Positions 34,067 to 41,313 of a stretch of DNA of 64,000 nucleotides are shown in pieces (the first letter of the stretch is position 1; each line of letters begins with the position of its first letter). The stretch is from IMG/VR virus record IMGVR_UViG_3300032579_000011, positions 1-64,000 of that record. One strand, written 5' to 3'. The translations under genes and the position numbers were made by a program. The notes under the pieces were generated by a model. The model was not told where the DNA came from. It saw only the letters and a program-made list of their open reading frames with translations, and did no database searches. Origin of the DNA: a virus.

Positions 34067-35126
34067 ACATTTAAATTATACAGAAGATGTCTATGATATT
34101 ACTGTAGATAAAAATGAAAACTTTTATGCTAATGGTATTTTAGTTCATAACTGCGAAATTGACTTGCCTACAAAGCCATTGAAAGATATTAACGATGAAA
34201 ATGGAGAGATTAGTCTGTGTACTTTGAGTGCGATAAACTGGGGCAAAATTCGTGATCCTGCAGATTTCGAACGTCCTTGTACTCTCGCTGTTCGTGCTTT
34301 GGACGAGTTACTTGACTATCAAGATTATCCAGTTCTTGCTGCCAAAAACTCCACTATGGCCAGACGACCTCTTGGTGTCGGTATTATTAACCTCGCTTAT
34401 TGGTTGGCTCGTAATGATCTTAGCTATCAGTCAATTGATCATGATGGATTGAGTAAGCTTCATTCATTCGCAGAAGCTTGGTCATATTATTTAATTAAAG
34501 CGTCCATTGATCTAGCGGAGGAAAAAGGTGCGTGTCCAAAAAGTAATGAAACAAAGTACAGCCAAGGTGTGTTCCCCATAAACACCTATAAAAGAGAATT
34601 GGACGAAATCGTATCGCCTGCGTATAGGATGGATTGGGTTTCGTTGGGCGCTAAAGCATTACGAGTTGGCATCAGAAACTCAACGCTTATGGCTCTCATG
34701 CCATCAGAGACATCAGCACAGATTAGCAACGCAACGAATGGTATTGAGCCGCCAAGATCGCTTGTCTCTGTTAAACAGTCTAAAGATGGCGTCCTTAAAC
34801 AAGTTGTACCAGAAGTTCGTAAACTTAAGAAGAAATACGACCTACTTTGGGACCAACAGTCACCCGAAGGATATCTTAAGATTTGCGGGGTATTGCAAAA
34901 GTTCATTGATCAAGGAATATCCGTTAATACCTCGTACAACCCAAAGTTCTATGAAGAAGAACAAATCCCTATGTCGGAAATGTTAAAGCACTTGCTGATG
35001 TTTTATAAGTATGGTGGCAAACAATTATACTATCTGAACACTGCAGATGGCGCTGGTGAATACGAAGAAGCACCTTTGGCTGCTGGTGTTGTTGAAGATG
35101 AATCCTGCGAGTCTTGTAAAATATAG
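34053..35126 (+). CDS. nrdA: C-half of split intein fused to NrdA C-extein (357 aa)
   Basis: Residues 1-33 are the C-intein (VYDITVDKNENFYANGILVHN, blocks F and G). The C-extein begins with Cys at 34152: CEIDLPTKPLKDINDENGEISLCTLSAINWG, and ends CESCKI with the C-terminal redox Cys pair. Spliced NrdA would be 440 + 324 = 764 aa, the size of E. coli NrdA (761). Own ribosome-binding site GAAGGA. Confidence 0.9.
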   Translation: MLKIEHLNYTEDVYDITVDKNENFYANGILVHNCEIDLPTKPLKDINDENGEISLCTLSAINWGKIRDPADFERPCTLAVRALDELLDYQDYPVLAAKNSTMARRPLGVGIINLAYWLARNDLSYQSIDHDGLSKLHSFAEAWSYYLIKASIDLAEEKGACPKSNETKYSQGVFPINTYKRELDEIVSPAYRMDWVSLGAKALRVGIRNSTLMALMPSETSAQISNATNGIEPPRSLVSVKQSKDGVLKQVVPEVRKLKKKYDLLWDQQSPEGYLKICGVLQKFIDQGISVNTSYNPKFYEEEQIPMSEMLKHLLMFYKYGGKQLYYLNTADGAGEYEEAPLAAGVVEDESCESCKI

Positions 35127-35141
35127 TAAAGACTTGTAAAA

Positions 35142-35178
35142 TATAAATAGTCCATAGGAGGAAACAATTATGGACTAT
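35142..35178 (+). promoter_or_regulatory. Late promoter within a 10-bp hairpin hiding SD and AUG
   Basis: TATAAATA (35142-35149); ATAGTCCATA (35147-35156) pairs perfectly with TATGGACTAT (35169-35178). The start codon is in the 3' arm and GGAGG in the loop. Confidence 0.7.
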
Positions 35179-35841
35179 AAAAAAATATATGATAATCTGA
35201 TAATCAGAGCACAAAATAGAGTAACAAATGGACAAATATATTACGAACTTCACCATATCATCCCAAGATGTATGAATGGTTCTGATGATTGGAGTAATCT
35301 TGTCTATTTGTTACCAGAAGAACATTATCTAGCGCATCAACTATTAGTAAAAATATATCCTGAAATATTTGAATTAGCTTTTGCTGCAAATATGATGTGT
35401 ACAAATAGACCAAGCAATAAGTTGTACGGATGGATTAGAAGAAGAATTTCAGATAATATGAAACGAAATAATCCAAATGCTGTCGGTAAATCTAGAAGAG
35501 AATATATACAAAAGAATGGTCCTGTTGAAGTTGATAGAAGTTATATTACAGATGAATATAGAAAAAAATGTAGTGAAGGTAAAATAGGTTCTAAAAATCC
35601 GATGCATGGAAAATTGCCATGGGAACATTCAAGAGCAACGAATGAAACAAAAAAAGAATGGGCAAAGGCTGATGAGTATTATAATTGGTGGAAAGAAACA
35701 AAAAAATCATACCACGCAATGGCTATAAATTTTGGGTTCGATAAACCAATGATGACACATCATAATATGATTAATAAATTTAGAGAAGGTTGGGTTCCAA
35801 ATGAAGATAACAACTGGAAGGATTTTAAATGCAAGATTTGA
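35170..35841 (+). CDS. HNH homing endonuclease after nrdA (223 aa)
   Basis: YELHHIIPRCMNGSDDWSNLVYLLPEEHYLAHQLLVKIYP is the same HNH core as the HEG at 10117. The middle is rich in Lys/Arg (RRRISDNMKRNN, SRREYIQKN) and the C-terminus has a possible DNA-reading helix region. Late expression from the hairpin promoter. A short direct repeat of CTTGTAAAATATA flanks the nrdA end (35113 and 35133). Confidence 0.8.
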   Translation: MDYKKIYDNLIIRAQNRVTNGQIYYELHHIIPRCMNGSDDWSNLVYLLPEEHYLAHQLLVKIYPEIFELAFAANMMCTNRPSNKLYGWIRRRISDNMKRNNPNAVGKSRREYIQKNGPVEVDRSYITDEYRKKCSEGKIGSKNPMHGKLPWEHSRATNETKKEWAKADEYYNWWKETKKSYHAMAINFGFDKPMMTHHNMINKFREGWVPNEDNNWKDFKCKI

Positions 35842-36065
35842 GAGATACAATCAGTAGTCAATACAAAGTAGAACTTATATATCGTGATACTTGGTCAACA
35901 GAGAAACCTACAGGTCAACAAGTAGGTATTCCACCTCATGATATTCGTGTTACGCATAAAGATTCTGGTATTATTGCTCAGTGTGGTGCTTATGGTTCAG
36001 ATCATAAGAATAGAGAAGTTGCAATGAGAATGGTTTCATTAGGTGTTGAAGTTTGGGCGGAATAA
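35829..36065 (+). CDS. Release-factor-domain-like protein (78 aa)
   Basis: TGQQVGIPPHDIRVTHKDSGIIAQCGAYGSDHKNREVAMRMV aligns with domain 3 of RF1/RF2 ([42 protein letters not shown]). Only the catalytic domain is present, as in ArfB/YaeJ-type rescue factors. The GGQ is TGQ (T28-G29-Q30). It may hydrolyse peptidyl-tRNA on stalled ribosomes or block the A site. Starts inside the HEG end behind AAGGAT. Confidence 0.7.
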   Translation: MQDLRDTISSQYKVELIYRDTWSTEKPTGQQVGIPPHDIRVTHKDSGIIAQCGAYGSDHKNREVAMRMVSLGVEVWAE

Positions 36066-36069
36066 TGCA

Positions 36070-36258
36070 ATGAAAGCTAAGAAAACAAAATTGACTTTTG
36101 AAGAAATCTATAGTAAGCTTCATATGCGTGAGTATGTTGTGGTGCATACAAAGGAGGAGATGAAACCATATCTTCTCAATGCCAATGATAACACTCTTTA
36201 TACGATACCAGAAGGATACCTTGAATATGACAAACGATTCTACTACCGAAAGTATTAA
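36070..36258 (+). CDS. Small hypothetical protein (62 aa), parent of a degenerate duplicate
   Basis: MKAKKTKLTFEEIYSKLHMREYVVVHTKEEMKPYLL...GYLEYDKRFYYRKY. ATG 36070 chosen over MLKFG... start inside the previous gene. A second, broken copy follows at 36372. Function unknown. Confidence 0.6.
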   Translation: MKAKKTKLTFEEIYSKLHMREYVVVHTKEEMKPYLLNANDNTLYTIPEGYLEYDKRFYYRKY

Positions 36259-36331
36259 TGGTCTTCAAATAGTTGTTCACGAAACAGACCCAACAGCAAA
36301 AATCTATATGGTTGGGAGATTGGAAGATTGA
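36227..36331 (+). CDS. Tiny frame overlapping 36070 gene (34 aa)
   Basis: MTNDSTTESINGLQIVVHET... begins inside the previous gene and reads 34 codons. No clear Shine-Dalgarno; low support. Confidence 0.25.
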   Translation: MTNDSTTESINGLQIVVHETDPTAKIYMVGRLED

Positions 36332-36371
36332 AGAAAAATAGAAGCGAATCCTACGAGAGTTGTAAAATTTA

Positions 36372-36563
36372 ATGATTGAGATAGAGTTAAATAAGTTGAC
36401 ATATAAATAAATATTTGATAAGCTAGAATCAAGAACTTACGTTCTAGTACATATTAAAGATACTATGCAGCCTTGTTTACTTGAACCAGAAAGTGGAAAA
36501 TTGTTTGAAGTACCTGATGGTTATCTTGAATATGATAAAAAATATTTTAGGAGAAATATATGA
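36372..36563 (+). pseudogene. Degenerate duplicate of the 36070 gene
   Basis: Read in one frame: MIEIELNKLTYK, stop (TAA 36408-36410), then IFDKLESRTYVLVHIKDTMQPCLL...GYLEYDKKYFRRNI. This parallels KLTFEEIYSKLHMREYVVVHTKEEMKPYLL...GYLEYDKRFYYRKY of the intact copy. A Glu codon has become TAA. The end overlaps the next start (ATGA). Confidence 0.75.
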
Positions 36564-36811
36564 AAGACATTATTAAAATGGCTGACGAAAAAGACGAGTT
36601 TGTAACATCAGACGACGGATTCGTTTATTGGTGGCCAAAGGGTCTTGATGGATATGTTTCGGCTCAAAATCTCCGTGATTTGGCGACAGAATTAGATGCC
36701 AGAAACGAAAAGTGGGAAAAGACCATCAACGAATGTTTTGATGGTTTTAAATGTCCTATCAATTTTGATGGTTGTAAAGAAAATTGTGGTAATTACGGGT
36801 GTAATAATTAA
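36560..36811 (+). CDS. Conserved small phage protein, Cys-rich tail (83 aa)
   Basis: DEFVTSDDGFVYWWPKGLDGYVSAQNLRDLATELDARN is a conserved block in T4-like phages, followed by CFDGFKCPINFDGCKENCGNYGC (five Cys). Located directly before nrdB. Function unknown. Confidence 0.65.
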   Translation: MKDIIKMADEKDEFVTSDDGFVYWWPKGLDGYVSAQNLRDLATELDARNEKWEKTINECFDGFKCPINFDGCKENCGNYGCNN

Positions 36812-37927
36812 ATGAGTGTATTTGATATTAATAACAAAAAAAATTCTATCAAAGCAAATTTGTTTTTTGACGATCCGGTAACTATTGCTAGATATGATAA
36901 GCAGAAGTATCCATGGATCGAAAAATTAACAAATCAACAACTTGGTTTCTTTTGGAGACCCGAAGAAGTAGATATTTCAAGAGACTCTAAAGACTTCAAG
37001 GGTCTAAATTCTCATGAGCAACACATTTTCACAAGCAATCTTAAGCGACAAATCCTTCTTGATTCCGTACAGGGTCGAGCGCCGACAGCCGCTTTTAGTC
37101 CAATATGTTCGCTGCCAGAGTTAGAAACTTGGATAACTACATGGACTTTTAGTGAAACAATCCATAGTAGATCTTATACTCATATTATCAGAAACATATA
37201 CCCAAATCCTTCTAAGGTTTTTGATGAATTAATGGATATCAAAGAAATCGTAGATTGTGCCAATGATATCAGCAAGTATTATGATAATTTAATTTCATTT
37301 AATGAAATATCTTCTTGCAATGAGATTCCTGAGTATGGATTGACAGATTGGTGTCCGTCGAAATATGAACATAAGAAAGCTCTTTGGCTTGCATTGATGT
37401 CTGTTAATGTTCTCGAAGGCATTCGCTTCTATGTTTCGTTTGCTTGTTCATGGGCGTTTGCCGAAGTTAAGAAGATGGAAGGTAATGCCAAGATTATTAA
37501 ATTAATCGCTCGTGATGAAAATCTTCATCTTGCTGGTACTCAGCAATTACTTAAGGCTTTGGTCAAAGAAGATGAAGATTTTGCCAAGATTGCAGAAGAA
37601 ACAAAACAAGAATGTATTAAGTTGTTTGTTGACGCGGTTGAACAAGAAAAGACATGGGCTAGTTATCTATTCAAAGATGGTTCTATGATAGGTCTTAACG
37701 AAAAACTATTAAACGAATATATAGAATGGATCGCTAACAAGAGAATGACAGCGATAGGACTAAATACAACCTATAAGGGCGGTAGTAATCCTTTGCCATG
37801 GACTCAGAAATGGATTTCTGGTTCTGAAGTACAAGTTGCTCCACAAGAAACAGAAATAACTTCTTACGTCATTGGTGGCGTTAAGAAGGACGTAACGAAT
37901 GACACGTTTAAAGGATTTAGTCTATGA
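36812..37927 (+). CDS. nrdB: Ribonucleotide reductase small subunit NrdB (371 aa)
   Basis: Class Ia beta subunit: WRPEEVDIS, ETWITTWTFSETIHSRSYTHII and LIARDENLHLAGTQQLL give the diiron Glu/His ligands. Provides the tyrosyl radical to NrdA. ATGA overlap with the next gene. Confidence 0.95.
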   Translation: MSVFDINNKKNSIKANLFFDDPVTIARYDKQKYPWIEKLTNQQLGFFWRPEEVDISRDSKDFKGLNSHEQHIFTSNLKRQILLDSVQGRAPTAAFSPICSLPELETWITTWTFSETIHSRSYTHIIRNIYPNPSKVFDELMDIKEIVDCANDISKYYDNLISFNEISSCNEIPEYGLTDWCPSKYEHKKALWLALMSVNVLEGIRFYVSFACSWAFAEVKKMEGNAKIIKLIARDENLHLAGTQQLLKALVKEDEDFAKIAEETKQECIKLFVDAVEQEKTWASYLFKDGSMIGLNEKLLNEYIEWIANKRMTAIGLNTTYKGGSNPLPWTQKWISGSEVQVAPQETEITSYVIGGVKKDVTNDTFKGFSL

Positions 37928-38376
37928 TTTTAGAAGTATTATTTTCATTATTAATTAGTTCGGCATCAGCGAAGGAATTTCCAATTCTACCTGATCCTGC
38001 TTTGACGCCCGGTGTAGTTGATCAGGAAGCAACAATGGAAAAGATTTGTCTTTCTGGATACACAGGAACTGTTCGTAATGTTTCTTCGGCCACAAAGAAA
38101 AAGGTTTTCAAGGAATATGGTATTGATCCCAAAGCAGACAAGTTCGAAATTGATCATTTGATTTCTTTAGAACTCGGTGGTTCTAATGATATTAAGAACC
38201 TGTGGCCTCAAAGCTACACTACAATGCCTTGGAACGCTCATGTCAAAGATAGACTAGAAAATAAGTTGCATAGAATGATTTGTGATGGTATAATCACAAT
38301 GGAAGATGCTCAACAACAAATTTCAACAGACTGGATTAAAACATATAAGAAATACATAGGAGAACCAAAAAATTGA
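37924..38376 (+). CDS. Exported HNH-type nuclease (150 aa)
   Basis: Signal peptide MILEVLFSLLISSASAKEF (likely cleavage after ASA), then KFEIDHLISLELGGSNDIKNLWPQSY, the secreted HNH pattern (D-H...N...N-LWPQ). Similar proteins are common in alphaproteobacteria. Export suggests action on DNA outside the cytoplasm, for example against DNA of other phages or in nucleotide salvage; inferred. Confidence 0.7.
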   Translation: MILEVLFSLLISSASAKEFPILPDPALTPGVVDQEATMEKICLSGYTGTVRNVSSATKKKVFKEYGIDPKADKFEIDHLISLELGGSNDIKNLWPQSYTTMPWNAHVKDRLENKLHRMICDGIITMEDAQQQISTDWIKTYKKYIGEPKN

Positions 38377-38519
38377 TTACTTGTCAAGATTGTGAGGCAG
38401 AATTTACAATTGAACACGACGAATTAGATGAACCAGAATTTTGTCCTTTTTGTGCGAATAAGTTAGTTTATGATGATACATCCGATGAATGGGAAGCACA
38501 AGACGACGAAGGTTGTTGA
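38373..38519 (+). CDS. Zinc-ribbon mini protein (48 aa), TTG start
   Basis: CQDC...CPFC (two CxxC pairs) with an acidic tail. TTG 38373 overlaps the previous stop and AGGAGA lies 9 nt upstream. Likely a small metal-binding adaptor; function unknown. Confidence 0.6.
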   Translation: MITCQDCEAEFTIEHDELDEPEFCPFCANKLVYDDTSDEWEAQDDEGC

Positions 38520-38527
38520 CATTACTA

Positions 38528-38552
38528 AATATCCCAAACAATGGAGTTTGGG
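38528..38552 (+). promoter_or_regulatory. Hairpin with SD in the loop
   Basis: ATCCCAAAC pairs with GTTTGGGAT; the 6-nt loop AATGGA plus next base carries GGAG, the ribosome-binding site of the gene at 38553. Confidence 0.55.
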
Positions 38553-38960
38553 ATGTGGATTTACGAAAATAAAGAATATGAATTTAATAATGAATATACT
38601 TCGTTTGTGTATATAATAACTAATACTGCAAACAATAGAAAATATATCGGAAAGAAAACTTTCTTTTTTCTGAAAACTAAACAAGTTAAGGGAAAGAAAA
38701 AAAGAACCAAAGTTGAATCGGATTGGAAATCATATTTTGGTTCTTCCGAAGATCTTCAGGAAGACGTTAAAAAATACGGCGAAAATAGTTTTACTCGTGA
38801 AATAATTCGTCTCTGTAAATCCAAAGGAGAAGCGACATATTACGAGGCAAAATATCAGTTTGAAAATGCTGTGCTTTTTTCGGACGAATGGTACAACTCT
38901 CATATAATGTGTCGTGTTCACAAAAAACATCTTACTTTTTTGAAGCAAAAGCAGCTTTAA
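38553..38960 (+). CDS. GIY-YIG-like nuclease (135 aa)
   Basis: SFVYIITNTANNRKYIGKKTFFF...SDWKSYFGSSEDLQEDV gives YIIT...YIGKK, the short GIY-YIG (Seg-like) form widespread in T4-like phages. ATG 38553 has GGAG 6 nt upstream, better than ATG 38541. Converges with and overlaps the next HEG by 29 bp. Confidence 0.7.
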   Translation: MWIYENKEYEFNNEYTSFVYIITNTANNRKYIGKKTFFFLKTKQVKGKKKRTKVESDWKSYFGSSEDLQEDVKKYGENSFTREIIRLCKSKGEATYYEAKYQFENAVLFSDEWYNSHIMCRVHKKHLTFLKQKQL

Positions 38961-39402
38961 TTTTGGCTTTATGTTCTTCGCTTAAAGTTCTTCCTTTTCG
39001 AACTTTACTGAGATTTTCTTTATGTTTTTCTGATTGTTTTTTGCCTAATTTTGCTAATCGCATTTTTAATCGAGTTTCTTCAGAAAACGGTTTCTTAGGA
39101 ATCCCTTTACGCATTTTACTCATACGTTGACGAGATTCTAAAGAAAATGTAGCTCCTGTGGTTCCATCACCACCATCTGTTTTATTGAGAAGGTTTGAAC
39201 GGTCATACCAAGCGATGTATTTTCTCTCTAAAGCAAAAGCTCCGATTTCAGATAAATTACGTTCTAAGAAAACGATTTTAGATTTATCTGATGGAATTTC
39301 GCAACTATGATCTTTAGAGAAAGCTCTTTTATTTTTGCCCTTGCCAATATAATATGGCGTACCATCTTCTCGAAGATATGCGTATACGTAATAAATAAAC
39401 AT
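38932..39402 (-). CDS. GIY-YIG homing endonuclease, minus strand (156 aa)
   Basis: MFIYYVYAYLREDGTPYYIGKGKNKRAF is the GIY-YIG start. NKTDGGDG and repeated NUMOD-type motifs (SEETRLKMRLAKLGKK, SEEHKAKIKAAF) bind DNA. Same family as the broken HEG at 44837. Its leader (39403-39465, minus) starts with TAAATA and has GTAGGT/ACCTAC and ACCT/AGGT hairpins around the GGAGG. Confidence 0.8.
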   Translation of the reverse strand: MFIYYVYAYLREDGTPYYIGKGKNKRAFSKDHSCEIPSDKSKIVFLERNLSEIGAFALERKYIAWYDRSNLLNKTDGGDGTTGATFSLESRQRMSKMRKGIPKKPFSEETRLKMRLAKLGKKQSEKHKENLSKVRKGRTLSEEHKAKIKAAFASKK

Positions 39403-39479
39403 TGCTGGACCTCCTATCAGGTTTAGAGTAGGTGGAGACGGCAATCTCGCGACCTACATTATTTAGCGAAAAAAAGAGT

Positions 39480-39508
39480 TTGACTTTCCTGAAGAAATAG
39501 GGTAGTAT
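39480..39508 (+). promoter_or_regulatory. Sigma70-like promoter for the tRNA stub
   Basis: TTGACT, 17-bp spacer, TAGTAT, ending 12 bases before the tRNA 5' half at 39521. Confidence 0.55.
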
Positions 39509-39520
39509 ATAAAAATAGAC

Positions 39521-39545
39521 GCCCCCTTGGCGGAATGATAAAATT
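39521..39545 (+). pseudogene. 5' half of a Leu/Ser-type tRNA, cut by a HEG
   Basis: GCCCCCTTGGCGGAATGATA is the acceptor and D-arm start of a type II tRNA. The ATG of the HEG (39535) lies within its GGCGGAATG D-loop and no matching 3' half follows. Confidence 0.55.
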
Positions 39546-40161
39546 GAAAAGAATAGCAGAAAATATAGAAACAACAGAATTATGTTCTTACGGATGTGGT
39601 AATATTGCTAGATTCAGAAATGGGTCTAATAAATTGATGTGCGAAATTAGAGCAACAAAATGTCCAGAAATTAGAAGAAAAAATAGTGAAGGTTCTATAA
39701 AAGCGTATCAAAAATATAAAAACATTAACAGATATTTAAATACGTCAGAAGAATCTAAAAGAAAAATGAATTGGAACAAAGAAAAATATAATGCTGATTT
39801 TTCTTATAATGGTAAAGGATCACACAAAAAAGTCTTAATAAAGGAACGAGGTTATAAATGTGAATCTTGTAATTTGTCAGAATGGTTAAACGAACCTATA
39901 CCTCTAGAATTGGAACATTGTGACGGTGATAATCTAAATAATATAAAAAATAATTTATTGTTATTATGTCCAAATTGTCATGCTAAAACAAAGTTTTATA
40001 GAGGTAAAAACATAAATAATGGTAAAATGAAAGTTTCTGATGAAAAATTATTGACTTCTCTTAAAAAACATAGTAATATAAGACAAGCTTTACTCGAAGT
40101 TGGGTTAACACCCAAAGGTAAAAATTACGATAGAGCTTATAAATTATTAACGCCCGTGTAG
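39535..40161 (+). CDS. HNH homing endonuclease between tRNA sequences (208 aa)
   Basis: YKCESCNLSEWLNEPIPLELEHCDGDNLNNIKNNLLLLCPNCHAKT is a zinc-bound HNH core (two CxxC, LEH, N). The start codon is in a tRNA D-loop and the TAG stop is bases 8-10 of tRNA-Leu. C-terminal helix-turn-helix-like SLKKHSNIRQALLEVGLTPKGKNYDRAYKL. Confidence 0.8.
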   Translation: MIKLKRIAENIETTELCSYGCGNIARFRNGSNKLMCEIRATKCPEIRRKNSEGSIKAYQKYKNINRYLNTSEESKRKMNWNKEKYNADFSYNGKGSHKKVLIKERGYKCESCNLSEWLNEPIPLELEHCDGDNLNNIKNNLLLLCPNCHAKTKFYRGKNINNGKMKVSDEKLLTSLKKHSNIRQALLEVGLTPKGKNYDRAYKLLTPV

Positions 40162-40230
40162 CCCAACAGGTTAGTAGGCAATTGACTTAAAATCAATACA
40201 GTGTGGGTTCGAATCCCACCACGGGCACCA
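40152..40230 (+). tRNA. tRNA-Leu(TAA)
   Basis: Acceptor GCCCGTG/CACGGGC, anticodon arm ATTGA-CTTAAAA-TCAAT, T-arm GTGGG-TTCGAAT-CCCAC, encoded CCA. Unusually short variable loop for a Leu tRNA. Bases 8-10 form the stop codon of the HEG. Confidence 0.85.
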
Positions 40231-40251
40231 ATTTCTGATCGGAGATATATG

Positions 40252-40521
40252 ATGAAAGTTATGTTGGAATTGACACCCGAAGCCTTTAGTTCGCTTGAGG
40301 AAACTGTGCTAATCCAAAGTCTAGCAGATTCGGCAAGAACTCTTATCGAAGAGATAGATAGGTTCTTATCTAAGGAGTCGATTCGTCAACATGAAGTAAG
40401 AGACTTACAAGACGATATGATATATCTTGAATGTTTTAAGCGCGTTCTAGAGTATTATACAAGTGACGAACAACGTAAAACTGAGTTTGTTGATATTTTC
40501 GAAGGAGGTAATGATGAATAA
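40252..40521 (+). CDS. Small hypothetical helical protein (89 aa)
   Basis: MKVMLELTPEAFSSLEETVLIQSLADSARTL... ATG 40252 has GGAG 7 nt upstream; the frame upstream runs into the tRNA and is not coding. Acidic, helical, unrecognised. Confidence 0.6.
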   Translation: MKVMLELTPEAFSSLEETVLIQSLADSARTLIEEIDRFLSKESIRQHEVRDLQDDMIYLECFKRVLEYYTSDEQRKTEFVDIFEGGNDE

Positions 40522-40618
40522 GAAGGCACATAAGAAGTTGATTAAGATGCAGAATAAGTTTGGTAAAGATGCTGGTAAGGCTCTTTGGATTCTAATGAAG
40601 AAGAATGGAGAACTGTAA
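40514..40618 (+). CDS. Tiny basic protein (34 aa)
   Basis: MNKKAHKKLIKMQNKFGKDA... starts inside the previous gene after GGAGG. Lys-rich amphipathic helix. Confidence 0.45.
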   Translation: MNKKAHKKLIKMQNKFGKDAGKALWILMKKNGEL

Positions 40619-40619
40619 C

Positions 40620-40709
40620 ATGAGTCATCCGCATAAGAATCGCCCGCGTAAGGGTCGCCGTAAGGTTGGTTCTAAGAAGCGCAGGGCACGACGTAATCGT
40701 AAGAGGTAG
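40620..40709 (+). CDS. Tiny arginine-rich protein (29 aa)
   Basis: MSHPHKNRPRKGRRKVGSKK... followed by RRARRNRKR: about 16 of 29 residues are Arg or Lys. Ribosome-binding GGAG upstream. It looks like a ribosomal or protamine-like nucleic-acid-binding peptide. Confidence 0.5.
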   Translation: MSHPHKNRPRKGRRKVGSKKRRARRNRKR

Positions 40710-40733
40710 TCTCTAATTTTTTAAAGGTGTAAA

Positions 40734-41222
40734 ATGAAAGAGTTTGATCTTAAGGAAGTAATTGATTTCATCAAGAATTCTTCTAACGAGACAAAGATTT
40801 ATATCGGCGCTGATTCCGAACGTTATCGTAAGAATGAGGTTTGGTATGCTGATTATACTGTGGCTGTTGTTGTTCATATTGATGGCAACAAGGGTTGTAA
40901 GGTATTTGGTAAGTCAGATGTAGAACGTGATTTTGATCAGAAGAAAGAAAAGCCAGCTTTTCGTCTGATGAACGAAGTTTATCGTGCTGCTCAGATGTAT
41001 ATCGACCTTGCCGAAGCCATTGGTGATCGTCATTTCGAGTTGCACCTTGATATCAATCCAAACGAAATGCATGGTTCGTCTTGTGTTATCACACAGGCAA
41101 CTGGTTATATTCGTGGTATGTGTGGTGTTACTCCAAAGGTTAAGCCAGAGGCACCAGCAGCTTCATTTTGTGCTGATCGTTTGAAGGAAATTCTAACGAA
41201 CAACGAAAGTATTGCTGCTTAA
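40734..41222 (+). CDS. DUF458/YkuK-like RNase H-fold protein (162 aa)
   Basis: KIYIGADSERYRKNEVWYADYTVAVVVH...HLDINPNEMHGSS fits the DUF458 family with the RNase H fold (acidic residues in GADSE, HLDIN). Likely nuclease-like; substrate unknown. Confidence 0.65.
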   Translation: MKEFDLKEVIDFIKNSSNETKIYIGADSERYRKNEVWYADYTVAVVVHIDGNKGCKVFGKSDVERDFDQKKEKPAFRLMNEVYRAAQMYIDLAEAIGDRHFELHLDINPNEMHGSSCVITQATGYIRGMCGVTPKVKPEAPAASFCADRLKEILTNNESIAA

Positions 41223-41229
41223 ATAATAC

Positions 41230-41264
41230 AGGCGCGTAGCTTAAAGGTGAAGCCGGTCGCTCTT
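41230..41264 (+). pseudogene. 5' half of a tRNA (Lys-like), cut by a HEG cassette
   Basis: AGGCGCG acceptor, TA, D-arm GCTT-AAAGGTG-AAGC, C, anticodon 5' stem GGTCG and CTCTTTA. The homology stops in the anticodon loop, where the HEG late promoter and gene begin. No 3' half found. Confidence 0.55.
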
Positions 41265-41278
41265 TAAAATTTAATTTT

Positions 41279-41310
41279 TATAAATACTTCTATAATTAAT
41301 AGGAGTATTT
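41279..41310 (+). promoter_or_regulatory. Late promoter plus hairpin at HEG SD
   Basis: TATAAATA (41279-41286); AAATACT (41282-41288) pairs with AGTATTT (41304-41310), overlapping AGGAG. Confidence 0.65.
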
Positions 41311-41313
41311 TAT

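Noticed and set aside
36391-36425. Promoter TTGACA...TAAGCT
   Set aside because: It falls inside the pseudogene copy, and its sequence is explained by homology to the intact gene.
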